NCBI GenBank assembly: GCA_030142905.1
Contig: JASJOG010000051.1
Coordinates: 454,501-518,500, forward strand
DNA length: 64,000 bases
Source of the DNA: Heliopora coerulea
Taxonomy: Eukaryota > Cnidaria > Anthozoa > Scleralcyonacea > Helioporidae
Direction of reading: 5' to 3'
Shown piece after piece: positions 12,159-20,987 of the stretch. Under the pieces are notes generated by a model that worked only from the letters and a program-made list of their open reading frames with translations, had not been told where the DNA came from and made no database searches. Position numbers and translations under genes: made by a program. Position 1 is the stretch's first letter; every line of letters starts with the position of its first letter.

Positions 12159-13096
12159 CTATTTTAAGTTCATAGCTTTTCTCCATTCTTTTCTGAATAC
12201 TCTGTTGGCCCAAAAAATAAAACAAGGCAATTAAAAGTTGAGTTAGCTGAGACAAAAGTTGTTGCCCAGAGTTTCGTTTGAACCATGTTATCAAGCGTTG
12301 TGGTTTCATTCGTCCATATTCCTAAAATGATCCCGTTTGGAAGATAACATATAAAGCAACAGGAAACTACCAAAAAGCACATTTTTGCCAGTTTTAAGTC
12401 GCGGATAATTGCTGCTGTATTCTTCCAGACTTCAATTGATTTTCCATGCGGTCTGTTACCTTCGGTGCAGGTTTGCGGTCAAGGAATTAGCGCTCTTCTT
12501 ACAGAAAGAAGTATTGATACATAGGCAAAACACGTCACTAAGCAGAAGGTAACCATCATCGCTCCCTTGAAGATCCGAATGTGTAACTCAAAAATCCTAG
12601 AAGTTGCTACTATTAAGAGAGATGATCCAAGGACAATCAAAACAGCCACACACCTTGCTTGGTTATTCGGTTACGATGGAAAACAGGATGAACTATTGAC
12701 AGATGCCTTTCAATATTCAAAGTTAAAAGAACCATTGTGGATAGTCCTGCTAAAAGGAATAACGATGCCAAAATAAGCAGTCCTGTGCAGACAATCTGGT
12801 GTTCCTCGAATTTCAGCCACCGACTGCACCAGGTATAACGGTTGCACAATTAGTCCTACACCAAGATCTATTGATGACAAGACCATAATCAGAAAATAGG
12901 CGATTTTCTTTTTCAGTTTAGTCGATTTCCAGAACGTGAATAGTACAAATGAGTTAAGGAAAATTCCTACGACGGCAAAGATAGCATCCACAACACAACT
13001 CACGACACTGTTGATCATGTAGGTGATAGAAGGTGAATGAACCAGGTATGAGAGCAGACAATTCTCAATGTTACTGTCGTTCACTGCTTTCATCAT
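12159..13096 (-). pseudogene. Class A GPCR pseudogene, copy 3
   Basis: A third paralogue of the receptors at 4.2 and 7.9 kb, read on the minus strand. The N-terminal third is open from 13096 and contains TM1 (LNSFVLFTFWKSTKLKKK) and TM2 (LSSIDLGVGLI). After the conserved NCLY-like position the frame changes near 12770-12790, and the ERH motif (NIERHLSIVHP; ERY in the other copies) lies in another frame. More breaks follow in the TM4-TM5 loop, TM6 with CYLP is in a third segment (12382 downward), and the C-tail changes frame once more near 12210. The region keeps the full length of the intact copies, so it decayed by small indels and not by truncation. Confidence 0.85.
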
Positions 13097-13589
13097 ACGG
13101 CACAGTGAAGTTGAATGGTTTGCTTACACACAGTATTGTCATACAGCTTGCTTTCAAAATTCTGTTTAGGATATTTCCTCTCTGCATATAATTTTTATAT
13201 AATCGCATTGGTAGTTGACAAAGCGCGTGTTCAACAAACAAACCGTTAGTTGGCTAATGATGTTATTTCAGACCTGACATCGTGACAGTTACTTCTGTCT
13301 TCTTGTCTCGATTGTTTACAGTAAAAGGGAAGGACCAACTGCTGTTGTATGCTTTCGTGAATTCATTGCATGTCAATACTTTTTAACTCGGGTGCTTATA
13401 ACAATGTAGATCGTTTATAACGTTGAGGGTGGATTTAGAATTCGTTATGTTTTGAGTGGTTGAGAACTTGTTTGCCAACCCCCATTAGATTTGCAATTGT
13501 GTGGCCGCCAAAGGACTAAAAGTGACGTCCAAGCAGTGAACTCTAGCTGTGGGTGGAACGCTAAAGAGACAATGAGATGTTAAGCCAAG

Positions 13590-13930
13590 ATGGCCACCCA
13601 TGGAAGGCGATTGTGTACGTCAGTTTTAATCCCCTACGCGGCATTGTTCGTCCGTTTTAGTCTCCAACCCGGCTTTTCACTGTCTTCTAAAAAGATTGTG
13701 TTGAAATCCTACTAAAACATCACTACAGAAGATAACTATTAATCCATGAATTTCACATGTATTTTAGCGACATCAAAGTGAGTCACAAGTCATATTTTTC
13801 AAGTAAGTCAATGACAAAGTTAACCAGAAACCTCACAAAGTGGTCTCGAAAACTCACTGACTTACGAGATTTTGTTTTACCGTTTGTTTAACAAGCTAAG
13901 ACAACTTAGTTCACTTGTACACCACGCACC
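13590..13930. repeat. Dispersed repeat, relative of the 41.7-42.8 kb element
   Basis: The succession AAGCCAAGATGGCC, then ACGTCAGTTTTAATCCCCTA, then AGTCTC, and further on AGAAACCTCACAAAGTGGTC recurs in the same order at about 41775-42125, and the first part recurs inverted at about 42680-42790. It is a diverged copy of the left part of the fold-back element in the PDPK1 intron. Confidence 0.55.
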
Positions 13931-14112
13931 ATTTCTGAGAAAAACTTTCGATAAAATCTCGAAACGGGAAAAAGGTCCATTTTGTTGAATTGTCTCAGGC
14001 CGTGCTAATCACGCTAGGAATTGGTCACACTACGAGATTCAACGTAACAGCCAGAAAACTTAACTCACAGAACTCATTTGTACCATAAATTTGTTTGCTT
14101 TTTATTCGATAG

Positions 14113-14213
14113 ATATATGCGAAGTCTGCAACGATTGGGCTAAGACTATGATAGATGGCGAGCTGGATAACCCGGTGTTCTTGAAACAAGTGATGGAAAA
14201 CTACAAACTTAAG
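14113..14213 (+). CDS. Possible isolated exon of an unknown gene
   Basis: A 101-base open segment preceded by a pyrimidine-rich tract ending in ATTCGATAG and followed by the strong donor AAG|GTAAGG. The translation runs CEVCNDWAKTMIDGELDN and on to ENYKLK, which is protein-like and unlike the repeat-derived sequence downstream. I do not recognise the family and see no partner exons, so it is only a candidate. Confidence 0.3.
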
Positions 14214-14399
14214 GTAAGGGCGTCCTTTCAGAGGAAAAGGGAGGCAGGGCATGTGGTAAAGATTGGAAATAGGAACGTGGAGAGACTCAGAGAGAGGAGC
14301 TGGGGGACAGGAGGGAAGGTGGGGAAAAGGAAGGAACCGGGGGAAGTGAAGGGAGGAGAAAATAAGAGAAAAGGAAGAAAAAAAATGGTAAGGTGAGGC

Positions 14400-14670
14400 T
14401 TGATAGATAGGTAGACAGATTGACTAGTCGACACATAGGAAGACAGACAGGCACGATCGAGTCAGGCACAAGACAAGCAGGCAGGCGTGCAGGAGGGAAG
14501 ACGGACAGACGCACAGGTGAGAAGACAGACAGGCAGGCAGACAAGTAGACAGACAGGCAGACAGGTAGACAGATAGGCGGGAAGACAGACAGGTAGACAG
14601 ACAGGTAGACAGACAGGTAGACAGACAGGTAGACAGACAGGTAGACAGACGGACTGGTGGGAAAACAGAC
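14400..14670. repeat. GACA/GGTA-type minisatellite
   Basis: Tandem imperfect units such as GACAGACAGGTA and GACAGGCA extend over about 270 bases. The long Cys/Leu/Pro-rich open frames on the minus strand are translations of the repeat only. Confidence 0.85.
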
Positions 14671-15019
14671 AGATAGTTACAAATGAGCAAGCGATCAAAG
14701 AAACATGTGATGGGAAATTTAAAAGCCGTTTTAATACCATTTCTTATTCAAGGATTAGATTTTACCGGTGTTTACGTAATCTGTCGTTAAGGTTATTCAA
14801 GATATGAATTCATTAAAAAGGTTATTGAGGGAAGCAGAGACAGATCATTACGCATTGTTCAGGTGAGAAACAACGGTTTCCAAGAAGTGCAAGCATGAAA
14901 GTTAGTTACGCTCGTTTCACGAAAAATAACAAACTTTCTGAGCTGCCGATTTCTCCCAGCCATGCAATACGTTCACAGTTTAATAGGCTCACACGTACTG
15001 CGACACTTCTCGAGGCTAC

Positions 15020-15025
15020 AACGAA
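15020..15025. repeat. Polinton target-site duplication, left copy (AACGAA)
   Basis: AACGAA stands directly before the left terminal repeat and again directly after the right one at 34255-34260. Polintons characteristically produce 6-bp duplications. The match fixes the insertion borders. Confidence 0.8.
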
Positions 15026-15210
15026 AGTAGTATAGAACATGGGGTACCAGATCATTTTTTAAACAGACTTTGGAAACGGACTTACGGCCGAAGAAATTTA
15101 CCTACAATCTGGTTTTCATCAAGTTTTGGAAAACACCTCATTTTTCCCAAAGTTTGTTTAATAATGCACTGGTACTCCCATGAAGTTAAACCATAATGAA
15201 TTAAATTTTA
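15026..15210. repeat. Polinton left terminal inverted repeat
   Basis: Starts AGTAGTATAGAACATGGGG and is the reverse complement of the right end, with scattered mismatches, up to the block CATAATGAATTAAATTTTA. It is about 80 bases shorter than the right copy because the middle part differs (see finding). Confidence 0.9.
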
Positions 15211-15234
15211 TTTGAGTCTTCCTCTTTATTAGTT

Positions 15235-15777
15235 TCATCTACTTGTTTGTTTTTGTGATCGTAGACGTTGCTTAGCGGTAGTGATTCCACCTGATAGAAA
15301 TCCCAAGAATGGGATATATGGACTAATTTTTTCGACTAATGAATAAACATCTCTTTTTAACAATTCGTCTTTTTCCAATTCATTTATTAAGTCCTCAGGC
15401 GACTCAATAGCATCAAGACCTCCTAATGTGTTAGCGAATTTACTGATTGGAATATTAGTGATGAATTCGTTGGCTCTTTGCATTCTTTTGCGTTCATATT
15501 CAGTGTATAATTTATTGATAACCTTATGACTAGCCTTTTTTATGTAAGCGACCGATTTATCCAAATTACCATCTTCTGCTAATTTCAGGGGTTCATCTCT
15601 CTTTTTTTCTAAATCAGTGTTATCGTTTTGTGGTTCAACATTTTCAGGTTTAACTTTTTCTGGTTTTTCATCACTGAATATATTATTTATTTCCTCATTC
15701 AAAGAATTTTCTGCGGTTGATATTTCCACAATAACATCATCAATATTTTCAGGTTTTGTATTTTTGCGTCTTGGCAT
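15235..15777 (-). CDS. Polinton small protein, unknown function, 180 aa
   Basis: The terminal gene of the minus-strand block, reading toward the left repeat. I chose the Met at 15777 (MPRRKNTKPEN) over an upstream start at 15855 because a TATATAAA-like stretch lies immediately before it and the upstream extension overlaps the ATPase gene. The N-terminal half is highly charged and probably disordered (Glu/Asp/Lys-rich). The C-terminal half has a helical region with a hydrophobic segment near residues 148-165 (ISPYIPFLGFLSGG), then a basic tail (KQRLRSQKQ). It may be a minor virion or DNA-binding protein; this is inference from position and composition. It is one of the few unbroken core-block genes. 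Confidence 0.75.
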   Translation of the reverse strand: MPRRKNTKPENIDDVIVEISTAENSLNEEINNIFSDEKPEKVKPENVEPQNDNTDLEKKRDEPLKLAEDGNLDKSVAYIKKASHKVINKLYTEYERKRMQRANEFITNIPISKFANTLGGLDAIESPEDLINELEKDELLKRDVYSLVEKISPYIPFLGFLSGGITTAKQRLRSQKQTSR

Positions 15778-15799
15778 TTTATATACATTAACACATATT

Positions 15800-16384
15800 T
15801 TATTTTTGCGGAGTGATAATTTTATAATCGAATGGATAGCGTAAATTGATTTCAAGAGTTGCGTATTTACTGTTCTTTAGCTTTTCAATTATGTCAATTC
15901 TTTCTTTTTTGGAACTATAGCCTAGGTACCTGTGGAAAATAACATTAATATCGTCTTCGTCTGGATTGTAAAAAGAAATGACTTTTGCCACGTTGTCTCT
16001 GTAAGGTTTAGATATACTGTTTAATTGTTGTGTGATGACTATTGTTGAAAGACCAAAGTGTCTAGCAGAAAAAGCCAATTTGACCAACACACAGGTTTTA
16101 TTTTTGACATCCTGACTGCTCGCACAGTCATCCAGGATTATTAAACTATTGGTTCCTTTGTAAATCACTTGGACAAAGTGAAGTATTTTATCGACATTAT
16201 CTTGTTCACACTCCATAGCAATAAAATCAGCATCGTTGATGTATTTCCATTCTTGGTATGTTTGATTCCACGTGAATGTTGGACAAATTAAAATGATATA
16301 ATCAAAGTGTTTCTTATAATGTTTTTCAATCATATTTATCAAATAATAAGTTTTCCCACAATTTGTCATACCACATATAATCAT
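15800..16384 (-). CDS. Polinton packaging ATPase (A32/FtsK-HerA type)
   Basis: A 194-residue P-loop ATPase that in this family drives DNA into the capsid. Walker A is GMTNCGKT at residues 5-12, Walker B is LIILDDC near residues 98-104, and a sensor-like Gln stretch (ITQQLN) follows the HFGLS segment near 130-141. The length fits Polinton and virophage ATPases, which are close to 200-250 residues. A stop codon lies just upstream in frame, so the Met at 16384 is the only sensible start. The ORF is intact, in contrast to its capsid neighbours. It follows the MCP gene in the same direction with a 37-base gap containing a TATATAA-like stretch. Confidence 0.92.
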   Translation of the reverse strand: MIICGMTNCGKTYYLINMIEKHYKKHFDYIILICPTFTWNQTYQEWKYINDADFIAMECEQDNVDKILHFVQVIYKGTNSLIILDDCASSQDVKNKTCVLVKLAFSARHFGLSTIVITQQLNSISKPYRDNVAKVISFYNPDEDDINVIFHRYLGYSSKKERIDIIEKLKNSKYATLEINLRYPFDYKIITPQK

Positions 16385-16421
16385 GTTGAAAGGTGACTCA
16401 ATCTATATAATACATTATAAC

Positions 16422-17660
16422 TTAATACTGAATGCTCCGCAAATCATTGTTCATGAAATTGACAAGACCATCAGACACAACAAATATTTTACAATTAATG
16501 TTTCCAGTGTGTGCTGTCTTTTTAATTTCCAGTAGAATGCCATTCTGAGTGTTTACTATCTTTTTGCCATGACCTGTTTTGTTGACCTCTTCGGTAGATC
16601 TTAGATCGATGACCAAAGCGAACTTGTCTTTGTAGAACTCTTCAGGTGTCATGAACTGGTCCTTTTCATCCTTTGAACCAAATAGTCGCAGAGCTTCGTC
16701 ATAGAACCTTGACTTTTTGATTCCTGGGGAGTATACCTGGTTTGGAACACCTTCAATTGTTATTTTAACTTCTGTAATATTTGGATAAAGGAATTCTTCA
16801 CTATCTGTCCTCGATGTCTTCGTAAAAAGCATAACTACGGCTTTCATGGACTTGCGAGGTATGTTAATGTTTTCATTAATGAGAGTGGACGCGGCGGCCC
16901 ATACAACATTCTTCATGAGAGTCACGTGTTCAAATGACAAAGAACGACCAACCGCATACACTCATGCCACCTCATCTGCAATAGTCTGGTTTTCGATTGT
17001 CTCGTATTCTAATTCAAGGTTTTCAAGACTATAATTTCCAGGTGTTTGACCATTTTGAGCAACTAATATTTCACTTGATTTGGGCAATGTAATGATATAT
17101 CTAAAATTACTGTTCATTTGAAATTGTGCATACAAACCGTGGTCTCTAATAATCTTGTCTAAACAGACCTTCTGCTTTGTACCAAAAATATCAAACATTA
17201 ACTTTTCAGGGACTTTAGTAGCATCACCTGATGTGGCACCAGAGTCGTCTTTGCTAATTGGCTTTCTCAGATTTTGGGATCCGATACCATATTCACTCAT
17301 ATTGTCTCTCTCTGAATTGGTTTTATACAGGTCCTTGTAGACATTATATAAACTTTCTCCATTATTATCGTAAACAGTTTCACCTGCAAGCCTGATTTGT
17401 AAACGATTTTGGAGAAGCTTAGAGAGATTATTTAAAAAGCTGCTTTTAGTGTTGCTCACTTTGAAATCGAAAAGTAAATGCAGTGACCCAGGAACCAAAC
17501 AACTGTCAGGCTTCAATTTTGGGATATCTATATACAGTTCTTCCCCTGGTGATGCTTTGTTAGGGTTCATGGTCACAACATGTCTTTTTCTATCACCTTT
17601 TATTGCACCCATTTGGCTTCTTCTGAAACCCGGAATCAATTGTTCCTCTGTTCTATTCAT
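16422..17660 (-). pseudogene. Polinton major capsid protein (double jelly-roll), one nonsense break
   Basis: The coding region spans about 412 codons, close to the usual Polinton MCP length. It is interrupted by one in-frame TGA at 16962-16964; the reading frame is identical on both sides. N-terminal features include a PGFRRSQMG-like start and HVVTMNPNKASPGEELYIDI, typical of the first strand of the Polinton/adintovirus MCP, followed by beta-rich sequence to the break. The second half contains the RSLSFEHVTL segment and a second jelly-roll-like beta-rich region with VYSPGIKKSRFYDEAL. Assignment rests on position next to the ATPase, length and these segments. The 5' side starts at Met 17660, with ATTAATATATA just upstream. 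Confidence 0.8.
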
Positions 17661-17781
17661 TGGTATATATTAATATACATTTTATTTTTTTCTTCTCTGT
17701 TTGTATTGATCATATATGAACCATGTCACTGCTAACGCTAGAAGCCACAGGTTCTTGCTTAACCATGCTAATCCTTTAGCA

Positions 17782-18018
17782 AGATGCGATAACTTTGGGT
17801 GAAGCAACTACCTGAAATATACGAAAAGAAACTTCGACGTTTCGAGCGAAGGCCCTTCGTCGGGAAGTTAGGGCCTTCCGTCGGGAAGTTAGGCCGACGA
17901 AGGGCCGTCGCTCGAAACGTCGAAGTTTCTTTTCGTATATTTCAGGTAGTTGCTTCACCCAAAGTTATCGCATCTTGTTATCCTCGACTACTTACACTGG
18001 CACCCATTGCTCAAGATT
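17782..18018. mobile_element. Hairpin insertion 1 with 13-bp target duplication
   Basis: TAATCCTTTAGCA occurs at 17769-17781 and again at 18019-18031. Between them lies a long near-palindrome (17782-17975, arms about 80 bases each) followed by a 43-base unpaired tail (17976-18018). The centre contains two direct copies of GTCGGGAAGTTAGG. Each arm holds a hammerhead-like core with GAAACGTC, in opposite orientations. The long duplication suggests target-primed reverse transcription rather than cut-and-paste, and the ribozyme-like motif points to the Penelope-like world. Confidence 0.75.
17831..17868 (-). ncRNA. Hammerhead-ribozyme-like motif in hairpin insertion 1
   Basis: On the minus strand the order is ACTTC, CCGACGA, a stem-loop AGGGC-CTTC-GCTC, GAAA, CGTC, then GAAGT. 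ACTTC and GAAGT can form helix I, and GAAACGTC matches the self-complementary ACGT stem III used by dimeric hammerheads of Penelope-like elements. The conserved CUGANGA box reads CCGACGA, so U4 is replaced and activity may be lost. A mirrored copy on the plus strand lies at 17894-17922. Confidence 0.45.
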
Positions 18019-19203
18019 TAATCCTTTAGCACCCCATGTTATTGCCTGTGCTATAATGTTTAATGTTGGCGCTAATAATAAACCTAGTTTTTTGGCCAAA
18101 GTTATAAACTGCTTTAACGAATTTACCAGTAGCTTGTGCACCTTTTTTTAATGCCTTTCTGGCACCAATGACGATTGTTGTTATTATACCAGCGATGGAT
18201 ATTGCCAAAGCGCTGACCCCAACTATGTTATCTTTAGCCCATCTTTTGAATTTCTCCAATCGGGTTAGATCGTTGTTTCTAACTTCTTCTTCAATAATGC
18301 TATTTGCCTCCTCATGTTCTGGGTTTAAACGATTTTCCATACGCATATAGCTTGCTTTTAACGACGCTGCGTCACTTACACTCTTGTAGAACGATTCTTT
18401 CACTGGGTCTGTTTCTCTTATAGCTTTTAGGTGGTATGTGTTAGCCTGAGTTTCCAATGAATCTATCGTCGCATGTGATGTACCAATTGGATTTAAAGAT
18501 CCTGCTAATTCTCTTACTTCTTGCTCATCGATGGACATTTTCCTTGTTTCTCGGGTGATTATTGTCTGATATTCATCTAATTCAGTCTCAATGTTTTCAT
18601 TTATGTTTGAAATGATATTATTGGTTAAATCATCATTTGGTGCCACGCCTTCAGATGTAAGATGTTGTTCTACTGCTCCCTCTGGAGTGTTATTATGCTC
18701 ATTTACCGCCTTGTTCAGAAGAATCCTGAACCTATTTGTTATGTCACTATAATCTTTGTTATCACTGTATTTGAATGTTTTCCGCCATCTTTGGATACAA
18801 CAACTTTTTTCCCTTTGTAGTTTATTCCATTGGCTTTTCCTTTTGCATTAAATGTTACAACCATTTCTTTCAATAATTCCTTTGAAGCTGGACCGTCTTT
18901 AACGTAAATATTGATGCCTAGTTTATCTTCGAGGAACTTTTTTCTATCATTAGTGATTGATGTATTAATCACTTTATTATCACTAGTTGAATCGGGGGTG
19001 TAGCCACTTATGTCAACCTTTGTTTCAGTTTCAGAGCCAATACCCTCCATTGTTAGGTTTCTGAGGTTGTCGAGTCTCCGTTGGAGATCATCGTTATTAT
19101 TCATGAAAGTGGATTCTTCCTCATTGTTTTCCTCCTCTTGTTTTTCACCAAAGTCATCCAATTCATGATATTCAACTCCTACTTCAGCCATGTTTTGTAT
19201 ATA

Positions 19204-20301
19204 TTACTGCATATTTTGTATATCATCTTCTGGTATCCAACTATTATGTTTACTATCATAACCCAACCATTTGACAAGAACCATCTTTTTACCTTTTGCT
19301 TCTTTTCTTTTCAGTATTTTTTCAACTTTATAGACATCGTCCTTTTTATCAACACCTGACAACTCCTCTTCGTAGAATTTCCCAATAATTGGTTCACCTT
19401 CTAGATCCTCTATTTCATAAACTGTTGGGTCACCACGTATAACCTTGACCACTTTGAACAGTTCTTCAGTGAATTTGGCTTCATAACCTTTAGTAAAAGT
19501 GCTTTTATATTTTGATATTCGGACAGTATCTCCTACCTTAAATTTAGATAATGGTGACTCAGCATAGAGATGACCATATAGAGTGGTCCAAACCTCGTCT
19601 TCATTCTTTTTGTTAATATCCTTTGGTTTCATTAATATGGTGCTGTGCTTAGTATTGTTGTAATTATACACCAATTGGTTCAATATGTCAATCCATTTAT
19701 AAGTTCCTTTACTGTAAAAGTATTTCCACATAGCAGTTTTAAGTGTTCTGTTAAATCTTTCTACAACAGCTGCCTTTTTATCAGAGTTTGTAGAGAAGTA
19801 CTTAATATCATGTTTTTCTAACAACGATTTTACACCAACATTGTAAAACTCCTTTCCATCATTAAATTGAGCTAATTTAGGATATTCACCAAATCTCTCT
19901 TTAAATTGCCTCAATAGTCCTGTGACTGCTTTTGTCATATTATTAGTATCTCTTCTGTAAACAGGAATGACGAATGCATACTTGCTAAGAATTTCAATAG
20001 ATGTTAATATCCAGTAATAACCTTTATTTTTGTTTTTATATGAACCCATGTCAACGAGATCCATCTGTATCTGCTCACCAAGATAGTTAACTTTAGTTTT
20101 TCTAAATTTGTGTTTTTTGGCAATTGGTTTATATCTGGTGTATGTGTCTTGTGATCTTAACCAGTCTTTTACCTGTTCTCTACTGACACTTAAACCATCT
20201 TCTAATGCTTTTTGATATAATCTTTCTGCAGATTGGTAACCAGTTTTGCGATTGTAGTAAATATTTCTCAACCCTTGTTCTGACTCTATGTCTTTATCCA
20301 T
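19204..20301 (-). CDS. Polinton integrase (RVE fold) with C-terminal chromodomain
   Basis: An intact ORF of 365 residues. The N-terminal part (1-70) is helical, with a YQSAERLYQKA segment followed by a helix-turn-helix-like stretch. The retroviral-integrase-type core follows, with IQMDLVDM (first catalytic Asp, about residue 80) and VVERFNRTLK (catalytic Glu, about residue 181). The block where a D-x-G-x-E-F signature is expected reads FNDGKEF, so the second catalytic Asp position appears to be Asn. An SH3-like region follows (FKVGDTVRISKYK), and a chromodomain occupies about residues 322-362 (YKVEKILKRKEAK, LVKWLGYDSKHNSWIP). Such integrases insert the element and the chromodomain may steer it to histone marks. 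A TATATATAATG stretch lies just before the start. Confidence 0.93.
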   Translation of the reverse strand: MDKDIESEQGLRNIYYNRKTGYQSAERLYQKALEDGLSVSREQVKDWLRSQDTYTRYKPIAKKHKFRKTKVNYLGEQIQMDLVDMGSYKNKNKGYYWILTSIEILSKYAFVIPVYRRDTNNMTKAVTGLLRQFKERFGEYPKLAQFNDGKEFYNVGVKSLLEKHDIKYFSTNSDKKAAVVERFNRTLKTAMWKYFYSKGTYKWIDILNQLVYNYNNTKHSTILMKPKDINKKNEDEVWTTLYGHLYAESPLSKFKVGDTVRISKYKSTFTKGYEAKFTEELFKVVKVIRGDPTVYEIEDLEGEPIIGKFYEEELSGVDKKDDVYKVEKILKRKEAKGKKMVLVKWLGYDSKHNSWIPEDDIQNMQ

Positions 20302-20333
20302 ATAAATTACATTATATATAGTTCCATCATTGT

Positions 20334-20963
20334 TTAGCCGAAATGTGTTTTGTTATTGTTTGTTATTACATCGAAGCATAATTTGTTATAAATACCCTTA
20401 TTTATTGGTATTTTACTCTCAATGTCTGTATAGTGACTGACCGAACCTTTTAATGTGTCTTTTGTTGCAGTTGGAAGAGTTGTTATTTTTCTACTACGTT
20501 TACCATTATTGTCTATATTACATGTACGATCAACAGCATCACAGTTAATTTTAATATATCTTAATTTGCTGTTAATTTCAATTGTTTTACTGGTCTTTGA
20601 AGAACCGGAATTGATTGTTGTGTTATTATCAAAACCAATAAGTTCTCCAAATCTTTCTAACTGTAGTTTGGCATCAGATGTTATTGTGCAAGAATTGTTG
20701 TGTAAGTTTGCGATGATTGATAAATTTCGATTAAGTGATTCAAATTTCTTTTGTATTAAGTCAAAGGTCCAATATCCTGGTTCAAATTTAACTGTTGTAG
20801 AACCATATACGATTTCGTCATTTTCTCCAGAGTAAACATTATTGTAATCCCAAAATATGGACACTGTTTTAACATAAATGAATGAATCGTGGTTTATGAC
20901 CAAAGACTAATCAAGATCAAGTTCCTTCTTATCATCTTCAATAAACACTGTTAGTTTCTTCAT
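20334..20963 (-). pseudogene. Probable Polinton minor capsid (penton-like) protein, one nonsense break
   Basis: The ATG at 20963 starts a frame whose first 18 codons (MKKLTVFIEDDKKELDLD) end in TAG at 20907-20909. The same frame stays open to 20334, about 190 more codons. The body is beta-rich with a GYWTFDLIQKKFESLN segment, an isolated NNSCTITSD strand and a FGELIGFDNNT block. This resembles the pattern around the G-Y and LLGF-type motifs of single jelly-roll minor capsid proteins of Polintons and adintoviruses. Position (first gene of the leftward block, divergent from the rightward block) also fits a structural gene. The minor-capsid call is from pattern and context, so it stays moderate. 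Confidence 0.6.
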
Positions 20964-20987
20964 ATATAATATATTATATATTATAAC
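20964..20987. promoter_or_regulatory. Divergent AT-rich promoter region of the Polinton
   Basis: Only 24 bases, almost all A/T (ATATAATATATTATATATTATAAC), separate the ATG codons of the leftward and rightward gene blocks. TATA-like sequence can be read on both strands, so this short stretch probably drives both blocks. Confidence 0.6.

Larger units (their letters stand above)
17682..19191 (-). pseudogene. Polinton membrane-protein gene, broken by two frameshifts and an insertion
   Basis: Two open frames, 18739-19191 and 18026-18646, plus a short C-terminal part at 17682-17768 appear to be one gene. Between the first two the frame stays open in another phase without a stop from about 18779 to 18646. 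A second phase change occurs at the T-run 18088-18093. A 237-bp hairpin element with a 13-bp duplication then splits the C-terminus. The N-terminal part is acidic and ends in a KGKKVVVSKDGGK segment. The middle is helical and acidic (many Glu/Asn), the C-terminal part has one or two hydrophobic helices (VGVSALAISIAGIITTIVIG and another after the insertion), and the tail is basic. Probably a virion membrane or minor capsid component; function unknown. Confidence 0.65.

Noticed and set aside
14400..14670. Regularly spaced GACAGGTA-type repeats that could suggest a CRISPR-like array
   Set aside because: Units are 4-12 bases with no unique spacers and drift gradually; it is a minisatellite in a eukaryotic genome.
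14287..14740. Cys/Leu/Pro-rich minus-strand ORFs
   Set aside because: They translate the tandem repeat and have no other support.
16962..16964. TGA in the MCP gene as programmed recoding
   Set aside because: Other genes of the element have TAA, TAG and TGA breaks and phase changes, so ordinary decay is simpler; no stimulatory structure was evident.
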